A stretch of 58,870 nucleotides of DNA from contig CAYJAJ010000010.1 of NCBI GenBank assembly GCA_964368495.1, positions 1 through 58,870 on the forward strand. The letters run 5' to 3'. Made by a program: the position numbers and the translations under genes. The notes below the pieces were generated by a model. The model searched no databases. It was not told where the DNA came from and saw only the letters and a list, made by a program, of their open reading frames with translations. Below, piece by piece: positions 45,084 to 53,445 of the stretch (position 1 is its first letter; each line of letters starts with the position of its first letter). The stretch is from CALVGQ01 sp964368495. GTDB lineage: Bacteria > Bacillota_I > Bacilli_A > Erysipelotrichales > Erysipelotrichaceae.

Positions 45084-45610
45084 TTTACTACCAATTTTTT
45101 TAACAAAATTTTGCCAAAATACAATCCTAAACATATAAATGGAATCCCAAACCATGACGATAATGACATCATACTTATAGCACCAAAAACTTCTCCAATG
45201 TTGGCACCTTGTATACCTTGAACTCCAAAACCAACACAAAAACCACCAACAATCATAAACAAAGCGTTTTGCTTTGATGAAATCCATTCAACCTTGAATT
45301 CATTCCTTAGAAGATTTGCGATTACAGAACCAAACCCAAAACCAAGAATAAGCATTGCCAAGGGATTGTCAAATAAACTCATCTGCATAGAAGCAACTAA
45401 ATCAGGATCACTTACATAGTTTGTTATGTCAAATCCAAATAGACTTAAAAATTTATAACCATATAAACTAAGAGGAAGAGAAGTAGCGATAACTCTCTTA
45501 TTGAAATAAAAATAGATAATAGCAATTGCTGAAATACAAAGAACTGTTTTTATTGGTGTGAGTTGGTAAATCATGACTTTTTTAAACAACTTCTTTACTT
45601 TTTTTAACAT
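45071..45610 (-). CDS. YeeE/YedE-family membrane protein, second half
   Basis: A 179-aa protein with about five helices. It has ASMQMSLFDNPLAMLILGFGFG, GGFCVGFGVQGIQGANIGEVF and SSWFGIPFICLGLYFG. The pattern follows YeeE/YedE proteins, which take up thiosulfate or other sulfur compounds, but the usual Cys of the 'GC.sG' motif is here 'GANIG'. I chose the ATG at 45610 with GAGGAGG upstream. It overlaps the upstream gene by 29 bases; the two likely form one transporter. Confidence 0.8.
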   Translation of the reverse strand: MLKKVKKLFKKVMIYQLTPIKTVLCISAIAIIYFYFNKRVIATSLPLSLYGYKFLSLFGFDITNYVSDPDLVASMQMSLFDNPLAMLILGFGFGSVIANLLRNEFKVEWISSKQNALFMIVGGFCVGFGVQGIQGANIGEVFGAISMMSLSSWFGIPFICLGLYFGKILLKKLVVKKAQ

Positions 45611-46226
45611 GAAATCCTCCTCTATTAGCGATAAAATAAGCGATACCCAATAACAAACAATGAATAAGTATAGCAAGTGGCCAACCGAATAAATCAGGCA
45701 TAAACAAAGCAAATTCATCAAAATAAAGAAGTGCATAATCTCTCACAATAACACCACATACTGATCCAACAACGTAGAAGGATGTAGCTAAAATATAGTC
45801 AAACTTCGCATTTGCGCATCTTCTAATTAATCCTGAACCAGCCATACCACATATTGCACAACCAAAACCAAATACAATAGCAGCAATAAAAAAATAAGCA
45901 GATATTTTAGTAAGTTCTCCAACATAGGAATGAATATCAAAGACACCATTGCTGATATCAGTGTAAACAATAATATTAACACCTACACTTGTTATTGCAG
46001 ATAAAATAACTAACATTTTAGTTGTGGAATAATCATTATTTAAAACGGGTCCTTTAAGGTTATTTGTAAAGCTAAAGTTTGTTCGCGACATGACCTCTCC
46101 AAAGCAAAAGCCAAGCATCAAATTTATACATAAGATATAATTCCTATTGAATAAATAGACTCCGATAATAAATGCAATGACGATGAGAAAAAGTGCAATT
46201 TTTCTTTGTCTTTTTTCAGTAATCAT
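45582..46226 (-). CDS. YeeE/YedE-family membrane protein, first half
   Basis: A 214-aa protein with five or six helices. The conserved cysteines are in FGFGCAICGMAGSGLIRRC, which fits the substrate-binding motif of the YeeE/YedE family; other landmarks are LMLGFCFGEVMSRTNFSF and GSVCGVIVRDY. Sulfur-compound uptake is inferred from the family. GAGGATATT precedes the ATG. A strong inverted repeat lies over its promoter. Confidence 0.82.
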   Translation of the reverse strand: MITEKRQRKIALFLIVIAFIIGVYLFNRNYILCINLMLGFCFGEVMSRTNFSFTNNLKGPVLNNDYSTTKMLVILSAITSVGVNIIVYTDISNGVFDIHSYVGELTKISAYFFIAAIVFGFGCAICGMAGSGLIRRCANAKFDYILATSFYVVGSVCGVIVRDYALLYFDEFALFMPDLFGWPLAILIHCLLLGIAYFIANRGGFHVKKSKEVV

Positions 46227-46255
46227 AATATCCTCGTATCACTTTCTAATATACA

Positions 46256-46282
46256 TTGTGAAAAAATAATTATATTTCACAA
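46256..46282. promoter_or_regulatory. inverted repeat covering the -10 box of the YeeE/YedE pair
   Basis: TTGTGAAA (46256-46263) and TTTCACAA (46275-46282) are perfect 8-bp arms separated by 11 bases. The TATAAT at 46274-46269 (minus strand) lies between them. The half sites resemble those of Rex or CRP/FNR-type regulators but the spacing is wider than the usual Rex box. Confidence 0.55.
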
Positions 46283-46375
46283 TTAATATAATATAGTAAT
46301 AACATACGCAAGCAGACTATTCAACAGTTTTTTTAAAAAAAATTAAAATTATGCATTCAAATACCTTTTTTGTAT

Positions 46376-46399
46376 AAAAAAACCACACAAAGTGTGGTT
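46376..46399 (-). terminator. terminator of ptsI
   Basis: AACCACAC, loop TTT and GTGTGGTT on the minus strand, followed by T. Starts six bases after the stop codon. Confidence 0.9.
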
Positions 46400-46404
46400 A
46401 ATAA

Positions 46405-48108
46405 CTAAATACTATTCTTAACTAATTCGATCACTTCTTCTTCTGTAGAACAAGTTAAAGCTTTATCAGCAACAATTTTCATCTCTTCCATTTTTAAACT
46501 ACGAACCATTTTACGAACAGGTAGAACTAGTGTTGAAGAAATCGAAAACTCATCTAATCCAAGACCTAGAAGGACAGGGACAGCATATTTATCTGCAGCC
46601 ATTTCACCACACATTCCACACCATTTACCTTGTGAATGAGCACCATCAATTGCCATTTTAATCAGGCGTAGGATTCCTGGATGAAGAGGTTGATAAAGAT
46701 AGGAAACTTTTTCACTCATTCGATCAGCAGCAACACCGTATTGAATTAAATCGTTGGTACCGATTGAGAAGAAATCAGCATGTTTAGCAAATTGATCTGC
46801 AAGAACTGCAGCTGATGGAATTTCAACCATCATACCAATTTCAATATTATCGTTAACTTGATGCCCTTCACTTATAAGTTCTTGTTTTACTTCTTCAAAT
46901 AAAGCTTTTGACTTTAAAAATTCTTCTATTGTCGCAATCATCGGGAACATAATACAAAGTTTTCCATAAACACTTGCCCTTGCAAGAGCACGTAATTGAG
47001 TTTTAAAAATATCTTGACGATCTAAGCATAAGCGAATTGCACGATAACCTAAAAAAGGATTCATTTCGTTTGGAAATGTAAAATAGGGTAAAGTTTTATC
47101 TCCACCAATATCTAAAGTTCTTACAACAACCTTCTGTGTTGGTACACTTTCGAGTACTTTTTTATATGCCTCAAACTGTTGTTCTTCAGTAGGGAAATCA
47201 TATTCTTGATCCATATATAAAAACTCAGTACGATATAATCCAACACCTTCAGCACCATGAGATAAAACACCTTCAACATCTTTTGGAGTTCCAATGTTTG
47301 CGGCAACTTCAACTTCATGACCATCCAATGTAATACTTTTTTCATCTTTTAATATTTGCAAAGCGTTGGTTTCTTCAATGAATTGATCACGCTTAATTGT
47401 ATACTCAGCAATTTTTTTGTCAGTAGGGTTAAGAATTACTTTTCCATCAATAGCATCTAATATTAACATATCACCGTGTTTTGCATCATCCATGATTGTT
47501 CCTGTACCTACAATTGCAGGGATGCCTAAACTTTGAGCCATGATAGCAGAGTGTGAAGTTCGACCACCAATTGAAGTTGCAAACCCTAATGTGAATTGGC
47601 GGTTTAATTGTGCAGTATCCGAAGGTGATAAATCATGGGCAACGATGATGACTTCTTCATTTATCGTAGTTAAATCAGGAATGACAGTACCAACTAAATT
47701 ACAATTTAACCTGAATGTCACATCCTTAATATCCGAAGCTCTCTCTTTGAAGTAAGCATCTTCCATACTTTCAAACATTTTAACCATATTATCACCAATA
47801 GATTTTGCAGCATATTCTGCATTACAACTATCATTGTTGATCATATCAATAATCTGTGCTTCAAAGTCGGGATCATTAATCATCATAAGATGTGCATCAA
47901 AAATAGCAAGTTCTTCCTCATCTAAATTTAAAGAAGCTCTTTCTTTGATAAGTTCAATGTCTTTTACGGTTTTAGTCAAAGCATTTTTCAGTTTTTCAAT
48001 TTCTACACTTGCATTTGCAATGCATTTTTCAATGTTTAATGTAGGTTGTTCAAGCTTGTAAACCTTTGCGATAGCAACACCACTTGATACAGCAATTCCT
48101 TTTATCAT
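46405..48108 (-). CDS. ptsI: PTS enzyme I (PEP-protein phosphotransferase)
   Basis: A 567-aa enzyme that takes phosphate from PEP and passes it to HPr for sugar uptake. The active-site His is in GGRTSHSAIMAQSLGIPAIVG near residue 185. The C-terminal PEP-binding domain has GVGLYRTEFLYM, RTLDIGGDK, NPFLGYRAIR, FSIGTNDLIQY and WCGMCGEMA with the catalytic Cys. AAAAGGAG precedes the ATG. HPr is not adjacent, so ptsI stands apart from ptsH. Confidence 0.97.
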   Translation of the reverse strand: MIKGIAVSSGVAIAKVYKLEQPTLNIEKCIANASVEIEKLKNALTKTVKDIELIKERASLNLDEEELAIFDAHLMMINDPDFEAQIIDMINNDSCNAEYAAKSIGDNMVKMFESMEDAYFKERASDIKDVTFRLNCNLVGTVIPDLTTINEEVIIVAHDLSPSDTAQLNRQFTLGFATSIGGRTSHSAIMAQSLGIPAIVGTGTIMDDAKHGDMLILDAIDGKVILNPTDKKIAEYTIKRDQFIEETNALQILKDEKSITLDGHEVEVAANIGTPKDVEGVLSHGAEGVGLYRTEFLYMDQEYDFPTEEQQFEAYKKVLESVPTQKVVVRTLDIGGDKTLPYFTFPNEMNPFLGYRAIRLCLDRQDIFKTQLRALARASVYGKLCIMFPMIATIEEFLKSKALFEEVKQELISEGHQVNDNIEIGMMVEIPSAAVLADQFAKHADFFSIGTNDLIQYGVAADRMSEKVSYLYQPLHPGILRLIKMAIDGAHSQGKWCGMCGEMAADKYAVPVLLGLGLDEFSISSTLVLPVRKMVRSLKMEEMKIVADKALTCSTEEEVIELVKNSI

Positions 48109-48141
48109 GTTTTTCTCCTTTTATTAAATTGATATGTGTTA

Positions 48142-48170
48142 ATTTTATCACTAAACAATAAGATAAACAA
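48142..48170 (-). promoter_or_regulatory. promoter of ptsI
   Basis: On the minus strand TTGTTT (48170-48165) and TAAAAT (48147-48142) are 17 bases apart, with TG one base before the -10 box (extended -10). Confidence 0.7.
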
Positions 48171-48367
48171 CAAATTAATTAATCATAAATTTGATAATTA
48201 AATAAGAAACAAAGTGACTATTAATCATGGTTAGCACATACTATTTATATGTGAGTTTGATTTACAAAAAAGAAATTAAAAATATTAAATACAAGTGTAG
48301 TATTGTCAAGTTTTCTTGCATTATTACAACTACAGTGATATCTTTTCTAGTAAGGACAGGTGATAAT

Positions 48368-49639
48368 TTGTTAAAAGAAAGAGTTAATTTGTTTAATGAA
48401 ATTATTCAAGGATTGTTTTTTATTATATTGGGAATCATTTTTTTAACAAGAATTTCATTTGTTTATTCGTTTATCTATTATTTGTTTATCATTATGTTCA
48501 CTTTGCATGGGTTTTCAACTTCTTTTACAATGCTATTTAATAAAAAATTCTCGTTGTCAAAGAGCTTACTATCACTAACTAGTTTTATTATAGTGGCATA
48601 CAGTTTATCAAAACCCACAACAATCATCACATTTATTCCATTTGTGGTGGGATGGTTTGCATTGATTAATGCAATTATTCAAGGGATTAATTATTATGTA
48701 TATCGCAGAGATTGTTTAAAAGGAACGGGATACAGATTAATGCTTGTCATATTTACATCACTTTCTGCATTAGTTTTACTTTTTTACCCACAAAGAACAT
48801 TAAATGCACTTTCACAATTCACAGGATTTTATTTGGTATTCAATGGTTTAATCACATTAGTTGAAAATACCAAGGACTTAATATCTCCGATTAAAAAAAG
48901 AAAGTTGTTGAGTAGACTTAATATCTCTATTCCAATATTTATGTCTGCCTTGGTGCCGCAAAAAGTGTATCTATCCTATAGTAATTTAATTAAAAATAGA
49001 CAAGTGAAAGTAAATGAACTAAAACAAGAAAAAGAAAGCGATGTTGAAGTATTTTTTTATCTTACATCAAAAATGCCAGAATCTTTAGGGCATGTGGATA
49101 TTAGTTTTGAAGGGAAAATTTATTCTTATGGATGCCACGACCCACTAAACAGAAAATTATTCGGAACACTAGGTGAAGGTGTGCTTATTGTAAGTGAACG
49201 AGATGCATTTATAAAAAATGCATTAAGTACTGAAAACAAAATGGTTCTATCATATGGTATTTCTTTAAATGCTCAACAAAGAGCAATTGTAAAAAATAGA
49301 ATAGAAGAATTATTAAAACGCGGTGTACCATGGAAAAGTGGTTATGAAGTAAACAACGACATCGAATTTATGGACTATGCATCGCGAGTATATAAACATA
49401 CAAAAGCAAAAATGTTTAAGTTCAATGAGGGGAAATTTAGAACATATTTTGTGTTTAGTACAAACTGTGTTTTACTAGCAGATCATATTTTAAGAAGTCC
49501 GCAGCTTGATTTATTTAGTTTTTTAGGTATAGTTACACCTGGAACATACTTAACTTTTCTAAATAGCGAATTTCGTAGAGAAGGAAGCATAGTCATAAAA
49601 AGAAATATTATGAAGGAGAACGAATATGCGAGAAGTTAA
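48368..49639 (+). CDS. membrane protein with HdeD-like helices and a probable permuted papain-like domain
   Basis: About 423 aa from a TTG start at 48368, which has AGGTG five bases upstream; a longer frame from ATG 48227 lacks a ribosome site and would cross a likely promoter (TTGCAT, 17 bases, TATCTT). The N-terminal 180 residues form about six helices with the DUF308/HdeD look (IIQGLFFIILGIIFL). The C-terminal domain has SLGHVDISFEGKIYSYGCHD (His242) and STNCVLLADHIL (Cys367), the His-before-Cys order of permuted NlpC/LRAT or DUF4105-type hydrolases. The combination could process a lipid or peptide at the membrane. It overlaps the GNAT gene by 14 bases. Confidence 0.6.
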   Translation: MLKERVNLFNEIIQGLFFIILGIIFLTRISFVYSFIYYLFIIMFTLHGFSTSFTMLFNKKFSLSKSLLSLTSFIIVAYSLSKPTTIITFIPFVVGWFALINAIIQGINYYVYRRDCLKGTGYRLMLVIFTSLSALVLLFYPQRTLNALSQFTGFYLVFNGLITLVENTKDLISPIKKRKLLSRLNISIPIFMSALVPQKVYLSYSNLIKNRQVKVNELKQEKESDVEVFFYLTSKMPESLGHVDISFEGKIYSYGCHDPLNRKLFGTLGEGVLIVSERDAFIKNALSTENKMVLSYGISLNAQQRAIVKNRIEELLKRGVPWKSGYEVNNDIEFMDYASRVYKHTKAKMFKFNEGKFRTYFVFSTNCVLLADHILRSPQLDLFSFLGIVTPGTYLTFLNSEFRREGSIVIKRNIMKENEYARS

Positions 49640-50048
49640 ATTTTACAAAGGGAAAGATCATTTTGAAGACGCCTATTTTGTGAGGGAACAAGTTTTCATG
49701 ATTGAACAGGGGTTTTCAAGTGAAATCGATGAAATTGATGAAACATGTACACACTGTGTTATTTATGAAGACGGGAAACCTGTAGCATGTGGAAGATTTT
49801 ATACTGAAAAAGAAAATCAATGCACCATTGGAAGAATCGCAGTTTTAAAAGAATATCGCCAACAAAAATTAGGAAATGTTGTAATGGAAAACATCATACA
49901 TGAGGCAACATCAATGGGATATCGACACTTTGTATTATCTTCTCAGTGCCAAGCACAAGGGTTTTATGAAAAACTTGGATTTGTGGCAAGTGGAGAAGAG
50001 TATTTGGACGAACATTGTCCTCACATTCACATGGAAAAAAGGATATAG
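49626..50048 (+). CDS. GNAT-family N-acetyltransferase
   Basis: A 140-aa acetyltransferase. The acetyl-CoA site is IGRIAVLKEYRQQKLGNVV near residue 75, and the C-terminal part has SSQCQAQGFYEKLGF and CPHIHMEKR, the ElaA/YjcF-like form. Acceptor unknown. The start overlaps the upstream gene; AAGGAG precedes the ATG. Confidence 0.9.
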   Translation: MREVKFYKGKDHFEDAYFVREQVFMIEQGFSSEIDEIDETCTHCVIYEDGKPVACGRFYTEKENQCTIGRIAVLKEYRQQKLGNVVMENIIHEATSMGYRHFVLSSQCQAQGFYEKLGFVASGEEYLDEHCPHIHMEKRI

Positions 50049-50056
50049 GTGGAAGA

Positions 50057-50338
50057 ATGAATAAATTAGAAGAAGCTAGGCTAAAAATTAATGAAGTTGA
50101 TCAACAAATGGCAAAGCTTTTTGAAGAAAGAATGTCGGCTGTTCAACAAGTGATTGAGTATAAAATTGAAAATCATCAAGATATTTTGGATAGTTCAAGA
50201 GAAAATGAAGTTATTGAACGAAACTTAGAAAAAATTCAAAATAAAGAATTAAAAAAATATTACAAAAAATATATTATAATGCAAATGCAAATATCCAAAG
50301 AATATCAAGCGGATTTTATAAAAAAAACCTCTGAATAA
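50057..50338 (+). CDS. chorismate mutase (AroQ type)
   Basis: A 93-aa all-helical protein matching single-domain AroQ chorismate mutases: LEEARLKINEVDQQMAKLFEERM, then VIEYKIENHQDILDSSREN with the conserved Lys and Arg, and YIIMQMQISKEYQ. It turns chorismate into prephenate for phenylalanine and tyrosine. The ATG at 50057, eight bases after the GNAT stop, is used; a longer frame lies inside that gene. Confidence 0.88.
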   Translation: MNKLEEARLKINEVDQQMAKLFEERMSAVQQVIEYKIENHQDILDSSRENEVIERNLEKIQNKELKKYYKKYIIMQMQISKEYQADFIKKTSE

Positions 50339-50345
50339 ACAGAGA
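50320..50345 (-). terminator. terminator of the ABC exporter gene
   Basis: On the minus strand TCTCTG, loop TTTATT and CAGAGG, followed by a run of T. It covers the stop of the rightward chorismate mutase gene as well. Confidence 0.75.
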
Positions 50346-52085
50346 TTAATTAGTTTCAAATTGCATGTTGTAAAGATGAGCATAAACGCCATCTTTTTTT
50401 ATTAGTTCTTGATGATTCCCTTCTTCAACGATTCCATCTTCACTTAAGACCAAAATACGCTTCGCTTTTTTGATTGTAGATAAACGATGAGCAATTACAA
50501 ATGTAGTTCTACCTTTAGCGAGAGCTTCAAGGCTGTCTTGAACAACTTTTTCACTTTCATTATCTAAGGCACTTGTAGCTTCATCAAAAATTAAAATAGG
50601 AGGATTTTTTAAAAACACACGTGCTATAGATAAACGTTGCTTTTGTCCACCAGATAGCTTAACTCCGCGTTGACCAATATCAGTGTTATAGCCGTCAATT
50701 AAGTCCATTATAAATTCATGGGCGTTGGCTTGTTTTGCGGCGATAATGATTTCTTCATCTGTTGCATCAGGTTTACCGTAGCGAATGTTCTCTAAAATTG
50801 TTCCAGTAAAAAGGTAAATATCTTGTTGAACGATTCCGATTGATTTTCTAAGTGAAGCTGATGTAACATCTTGAATATTTTGATTATCTATTAGTATTTC
50901 CCCTTCATTCACTTCATAAAAACGTGGAATGAGTGAACAAAGCGTAGTTTTGCCTGAACCACTTGAACCAACTAAGGCAACATACTCTCCGGCAGACACA
51001 GAGATATTAATGTTTTCTAACACATAATCTGAGGTATTGTTGTATTTAAATGAAACATTTTTAAAATCAACTTGCCCGCGAATATCTTTTAAAGGTTTTG
51101 CGTGTTTCTTATCTTGAATATCAGGTTCAATTTCAATGATTTCCATAAAACGATCAAATCCAGTGATACCTTGTTGAAATTGTTCAGTGAAATTAATTAA
51201 CTTTCTTACAGGCTCAGTGAAGTTATTGATATATAACAAGAATGTAAGTAAGTCACCAATGATAATGACACCTGAGGATATGATTAGTGAACCAAATACA
51301 ATGACAATGACCATAATTGAAGTAATAAATGCACTTAATCCAGAATGAAATGTAGCCATTGCTTTGTAGCTTTCTTTTTTACTATCCACATAATTTTCGT
51401 TTTCATTGGTGAATTTCTGCAATTCATCACCTTCGTTAGCAAATGATTTTACAACACGAATACCAGATAAATTATCTTCAACGCGTGCATTGATTTCACC
51501 AATGCGTAATTTATTGAGACGAAATGAAGCTTTCATTTTTTTGTTGCAGTATTTTGTGAAAATGAACATAAGTGGTAAAACTGAAAATACAATGAGTGTT
51601 AATGTAGGATCAATTTGAAATAAAATAATAAATGACCCAATAAATTTAATTAATGAAATGACAATGTCTTCAGGGCCATGATGATATAGCTCGGCTAAGG
51701 TTAGTAAATCATTTGTTAAGCGAGACATTAAAATCCCTGTTTTTTGATTATCATAAAAACTAAAAGATAATTTTTGATAATGTGTAAATAAATCATTTCG
51801 CATGTCTCTTTCCATGTAGACACCCATGATATGGCCTTTATATGTAATAAAATAATTACAGAAAAATTCAATGATGGTTAATGCGACCATAAAAGTAGCG
51901 ACTTGAAGAATTGCATCCAATGGTATTGTCGTATTAAGCACTAATAAATCATTGGTTACATAGCGTACAAAAAGTGGCATAATTAATGATATAGCAGCAA
52001 CTGTAAGCGCACATAACATATCTGCGATAAATAACTTTTTATATGGCTTATAATATGACAGAAATTTCTTCATCTTTTTTGACAT
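50346..52085 (-). CDS. ABC exporter (fused membrane and ATPase domains)
   Basis: A 579-aa half-transporter of the MsbA/BmrA type. Six helices in residues 20-310, followed by the ATPase: Walker A VGSSGSGKTTLC, Q loop SIGIVQQDIYLF, signature KLSGGQKQRLSIARV, Walker B ILIFDEATSALD and H loop VIAHRLST. It works as a homodimer or with an unlinked partner. Substrate unknown (lipid or drug typical). I chose the ATG at 52085 with AAAGGGGGA upstream; a longer frame lacks a ribosome site. Confidence 0.94.
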   Translation of the reverse strand: MSKKMKKFLSYYKPYKKLFIADMLCALTVAAISLIMPLFVRYVTNDLLVLNTTIPLDAILQVATFMVALTIIEFFCNYFITYKGHIMGVYMERDMRNDLFTHYQKLSFSFYDNQKTGILMSRLTNDLLTLAELYHHGPEDIVISLIKFIGSFIILFQIDPTLTLIVFSVLPLMFIFTKYCNKKMKASFRLNKLRIGEINARVEDNLSGIRVVKSFANEGDELQKFTNENENYVDSKKESYKAMATFHSGLSAFITSIMVIVIVFGSLIISSGVIIIGDLLTFLLYINNFTEPVRKLINFTEQFQQGITGFDRFMEIIEIEPDIQDKKHAKPLKDIRGQVDFKNVSFKYNNTSDYVLENINISVSAGEYVALVGSSGSGKTTLCSLIPRFYEVNEGEILIDNQNIQDVTSASLRKSIGIVQQDIYLFTGTILENIRYGKPDATDEEIIIAAKQANAHEFIMDLIDGYNTDIGQRGVKLSGGQKQRLSIARVFLKNPPILIFDEATSALDNESEKVVQDSLEALAKGRTTFVIAHRLSTIKKAKRILVLSEDGIVEEGNHQELIKKDGVYAHLYNMQFETN

Positions 52086-52164
52086 AATATCCCCCTTTAA
52101 AACTTTAAGTATGATTATATAGTAAATGGGGTGAATATACAAATATTATGAAAGTTTGATGTAG

Positions 52165-53316
52165 TTATTTTCCGAATTTCTTTAATATAGAGATAAGTTC
52201 TTTTTTACTGCTTTTTGAATATGTATCAGTAAATGTCTCGTATGTAAGAAGTTGAAAATTAAGCTCGGTTACATAGTTGCCATATCCATTGGAATAACAA
52301 GCCAATGCACTTTTTGAGATATCAATAATATCATTATATGAGCTAAATAATTCATTAGGTAGAAAGATTAAATTGTATTCGCCAAATTGCATTCTTGAAA
52401 TCAAACAATCTTTTGCTAGTTTTCCGGGGTTTTGTTTGAGGGCATCACGCACTTTTTGACCAATCGCAATTGTTTCAAGTTCTCTGGCTGATAAATCTTT
52501 AGAAATATGATCACAATCAATTGAGTGAAGTTCATGAGAAACTTTTAAAAGCTTTTCATCATAAGACAAGGATAATTTAATTTGATTGGCGTTTTGTTTT
52601 TTCAATTGAATTATCTGTTCAACTAATTTATCTCCAAGCAGTATGACACTGTTATATGTCTGATCTTCACGTGTAAATCGTGTGCTGATATCACCTGCAG
52701 CCCCTTGAACAAATGTAAAGAACTCATTAGGATATAAGTTTGATAATTGTGATAGAACATAGCCTGGATACTCTGAACTAAAATAAGGAGTATTTGCCTG
52801 TAAAATAGTGGGGTGAACGTTGTGTACAATAAAGTTGACTATTGGGGTTTGATTATCATAAAGGGTGATACATTGAAGTAAAACATGTGCAGTGTGATTG
52901 CTTATTCGACTCTTCCCAATTTTGTCAAACTTGCAGTGTTGAAAACTAACTGTTGGATTTTCAAGGGGCTTAGGACTTAAACAGTCTATTGCCTGTACTA
53001 AGCGTTTTGTAAGCTCTTTTTGGTACTCAAAATTATCAGGATCACAACCATGATGAGTGTGTGTTGCACTGACAGTAATACTTAATTTTTTAGAGTAATT
53101 TTTTTGAAGTATATTTTGTAAATTTTCTTGAAAAGTTCGGTTAAATCCTAAATTATCACATGATATATGTATCCAAATCATCTCGTCTTCAAGATAAATA
53201 ATTCGTGCATTTAAGTTATCGTGAACGACATTGATTTTTTGTGTCTGGCTCAAATGTCCGGCTTGTTTAATTGAAAATAAGGAATTAATGCAAACTTCAT
53301 TAGTTGCGATTCTCAT
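52165..53316 (-). CDS. neutral ceramidase-family N-terminal domain protein
   Basis: A 383-aa protein with the landmarks of the neutral/alkaline ceramidase catalytic domain: TVSATHTHHGCDPD (zinc ligands), FIVHNVHPTILQANTPYFSSEYPGYVLSQL (the usual 'HPT.l..n...SsDypG') and FVQGAAGDISTRF. It is much shorter than true ceramidases (about 650-750 aa) and has no signal peptide. So it is likely an intracellular hydrolase of this fold, with an unknown amide substrate. The start has only a weak ribosome site (AAAGTGAG). Confidence 0.8.
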   Translation of the reverse strand: MRIATNEVCINSLFSIKQAGHLSQTQKINVVHDNLNARIIYLEDEMIWIHISCDNLGFNRTFQENLQNILQKNYSKKLSITVSATHTHHGCDPDNFEYQKELTKRLVQAIDCLSPKPLENPTVSFQHCKFDKIGKSRISNHTAHVLLQCITLYDNQTPIVNFIVHNVHPTILQANTPYFSSEYPGYVLSQLSNLYPNEFFTFVQGAAGDISTRFTREDQTYNSVILLGDKLVEQIIQLKKQNANQIKLSLSYDEKLLKVSHELHSIDCDHISKDLSARELETIAIGQKVRDALKQNPGKLAKDCLISRMQFGEYNLIFLPNELFSSYNDIIDISKSALACYSNGYGNYVTELNFQLLTYETFTDTYSKSSKKELISILKKFGK

Positions 53317-53349
53317 TAAAATGACTCACTTTCTATATAAAAAATAAAA

Positions 53350-53385
53350 GATACTTTCATAAGTATCCCCACAAGAATAATTATA
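53350..53385 (-). promoter_or_regulatory. -10 box and leader hairpin of the ceramidase-like gene
   Basis: On the minus strand TATAAT (53385-53380) is followed within about 13 bases by GATACTT, loop ATGA and AAGTATC (53367-53350), then TTTTATTTTTT. It looks like a terminator at the very start of the transcript, before the gene at 53316. A leftward -35 box is not clear. Confidence 0.5.
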
Positions 53386-53445
53386 ACATAAAAAAAATAT
53401 AAATATAAGACTACAACTTATATTAATATCAGTTATGATTAAGGT

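Noticed and set aside
48227..48367. N-terminal extension of the HdeD-like protein from ATG 48227
   Set aside because: There is no ribosome site, the added residues match no family pattern and a likely promoter lies inside.
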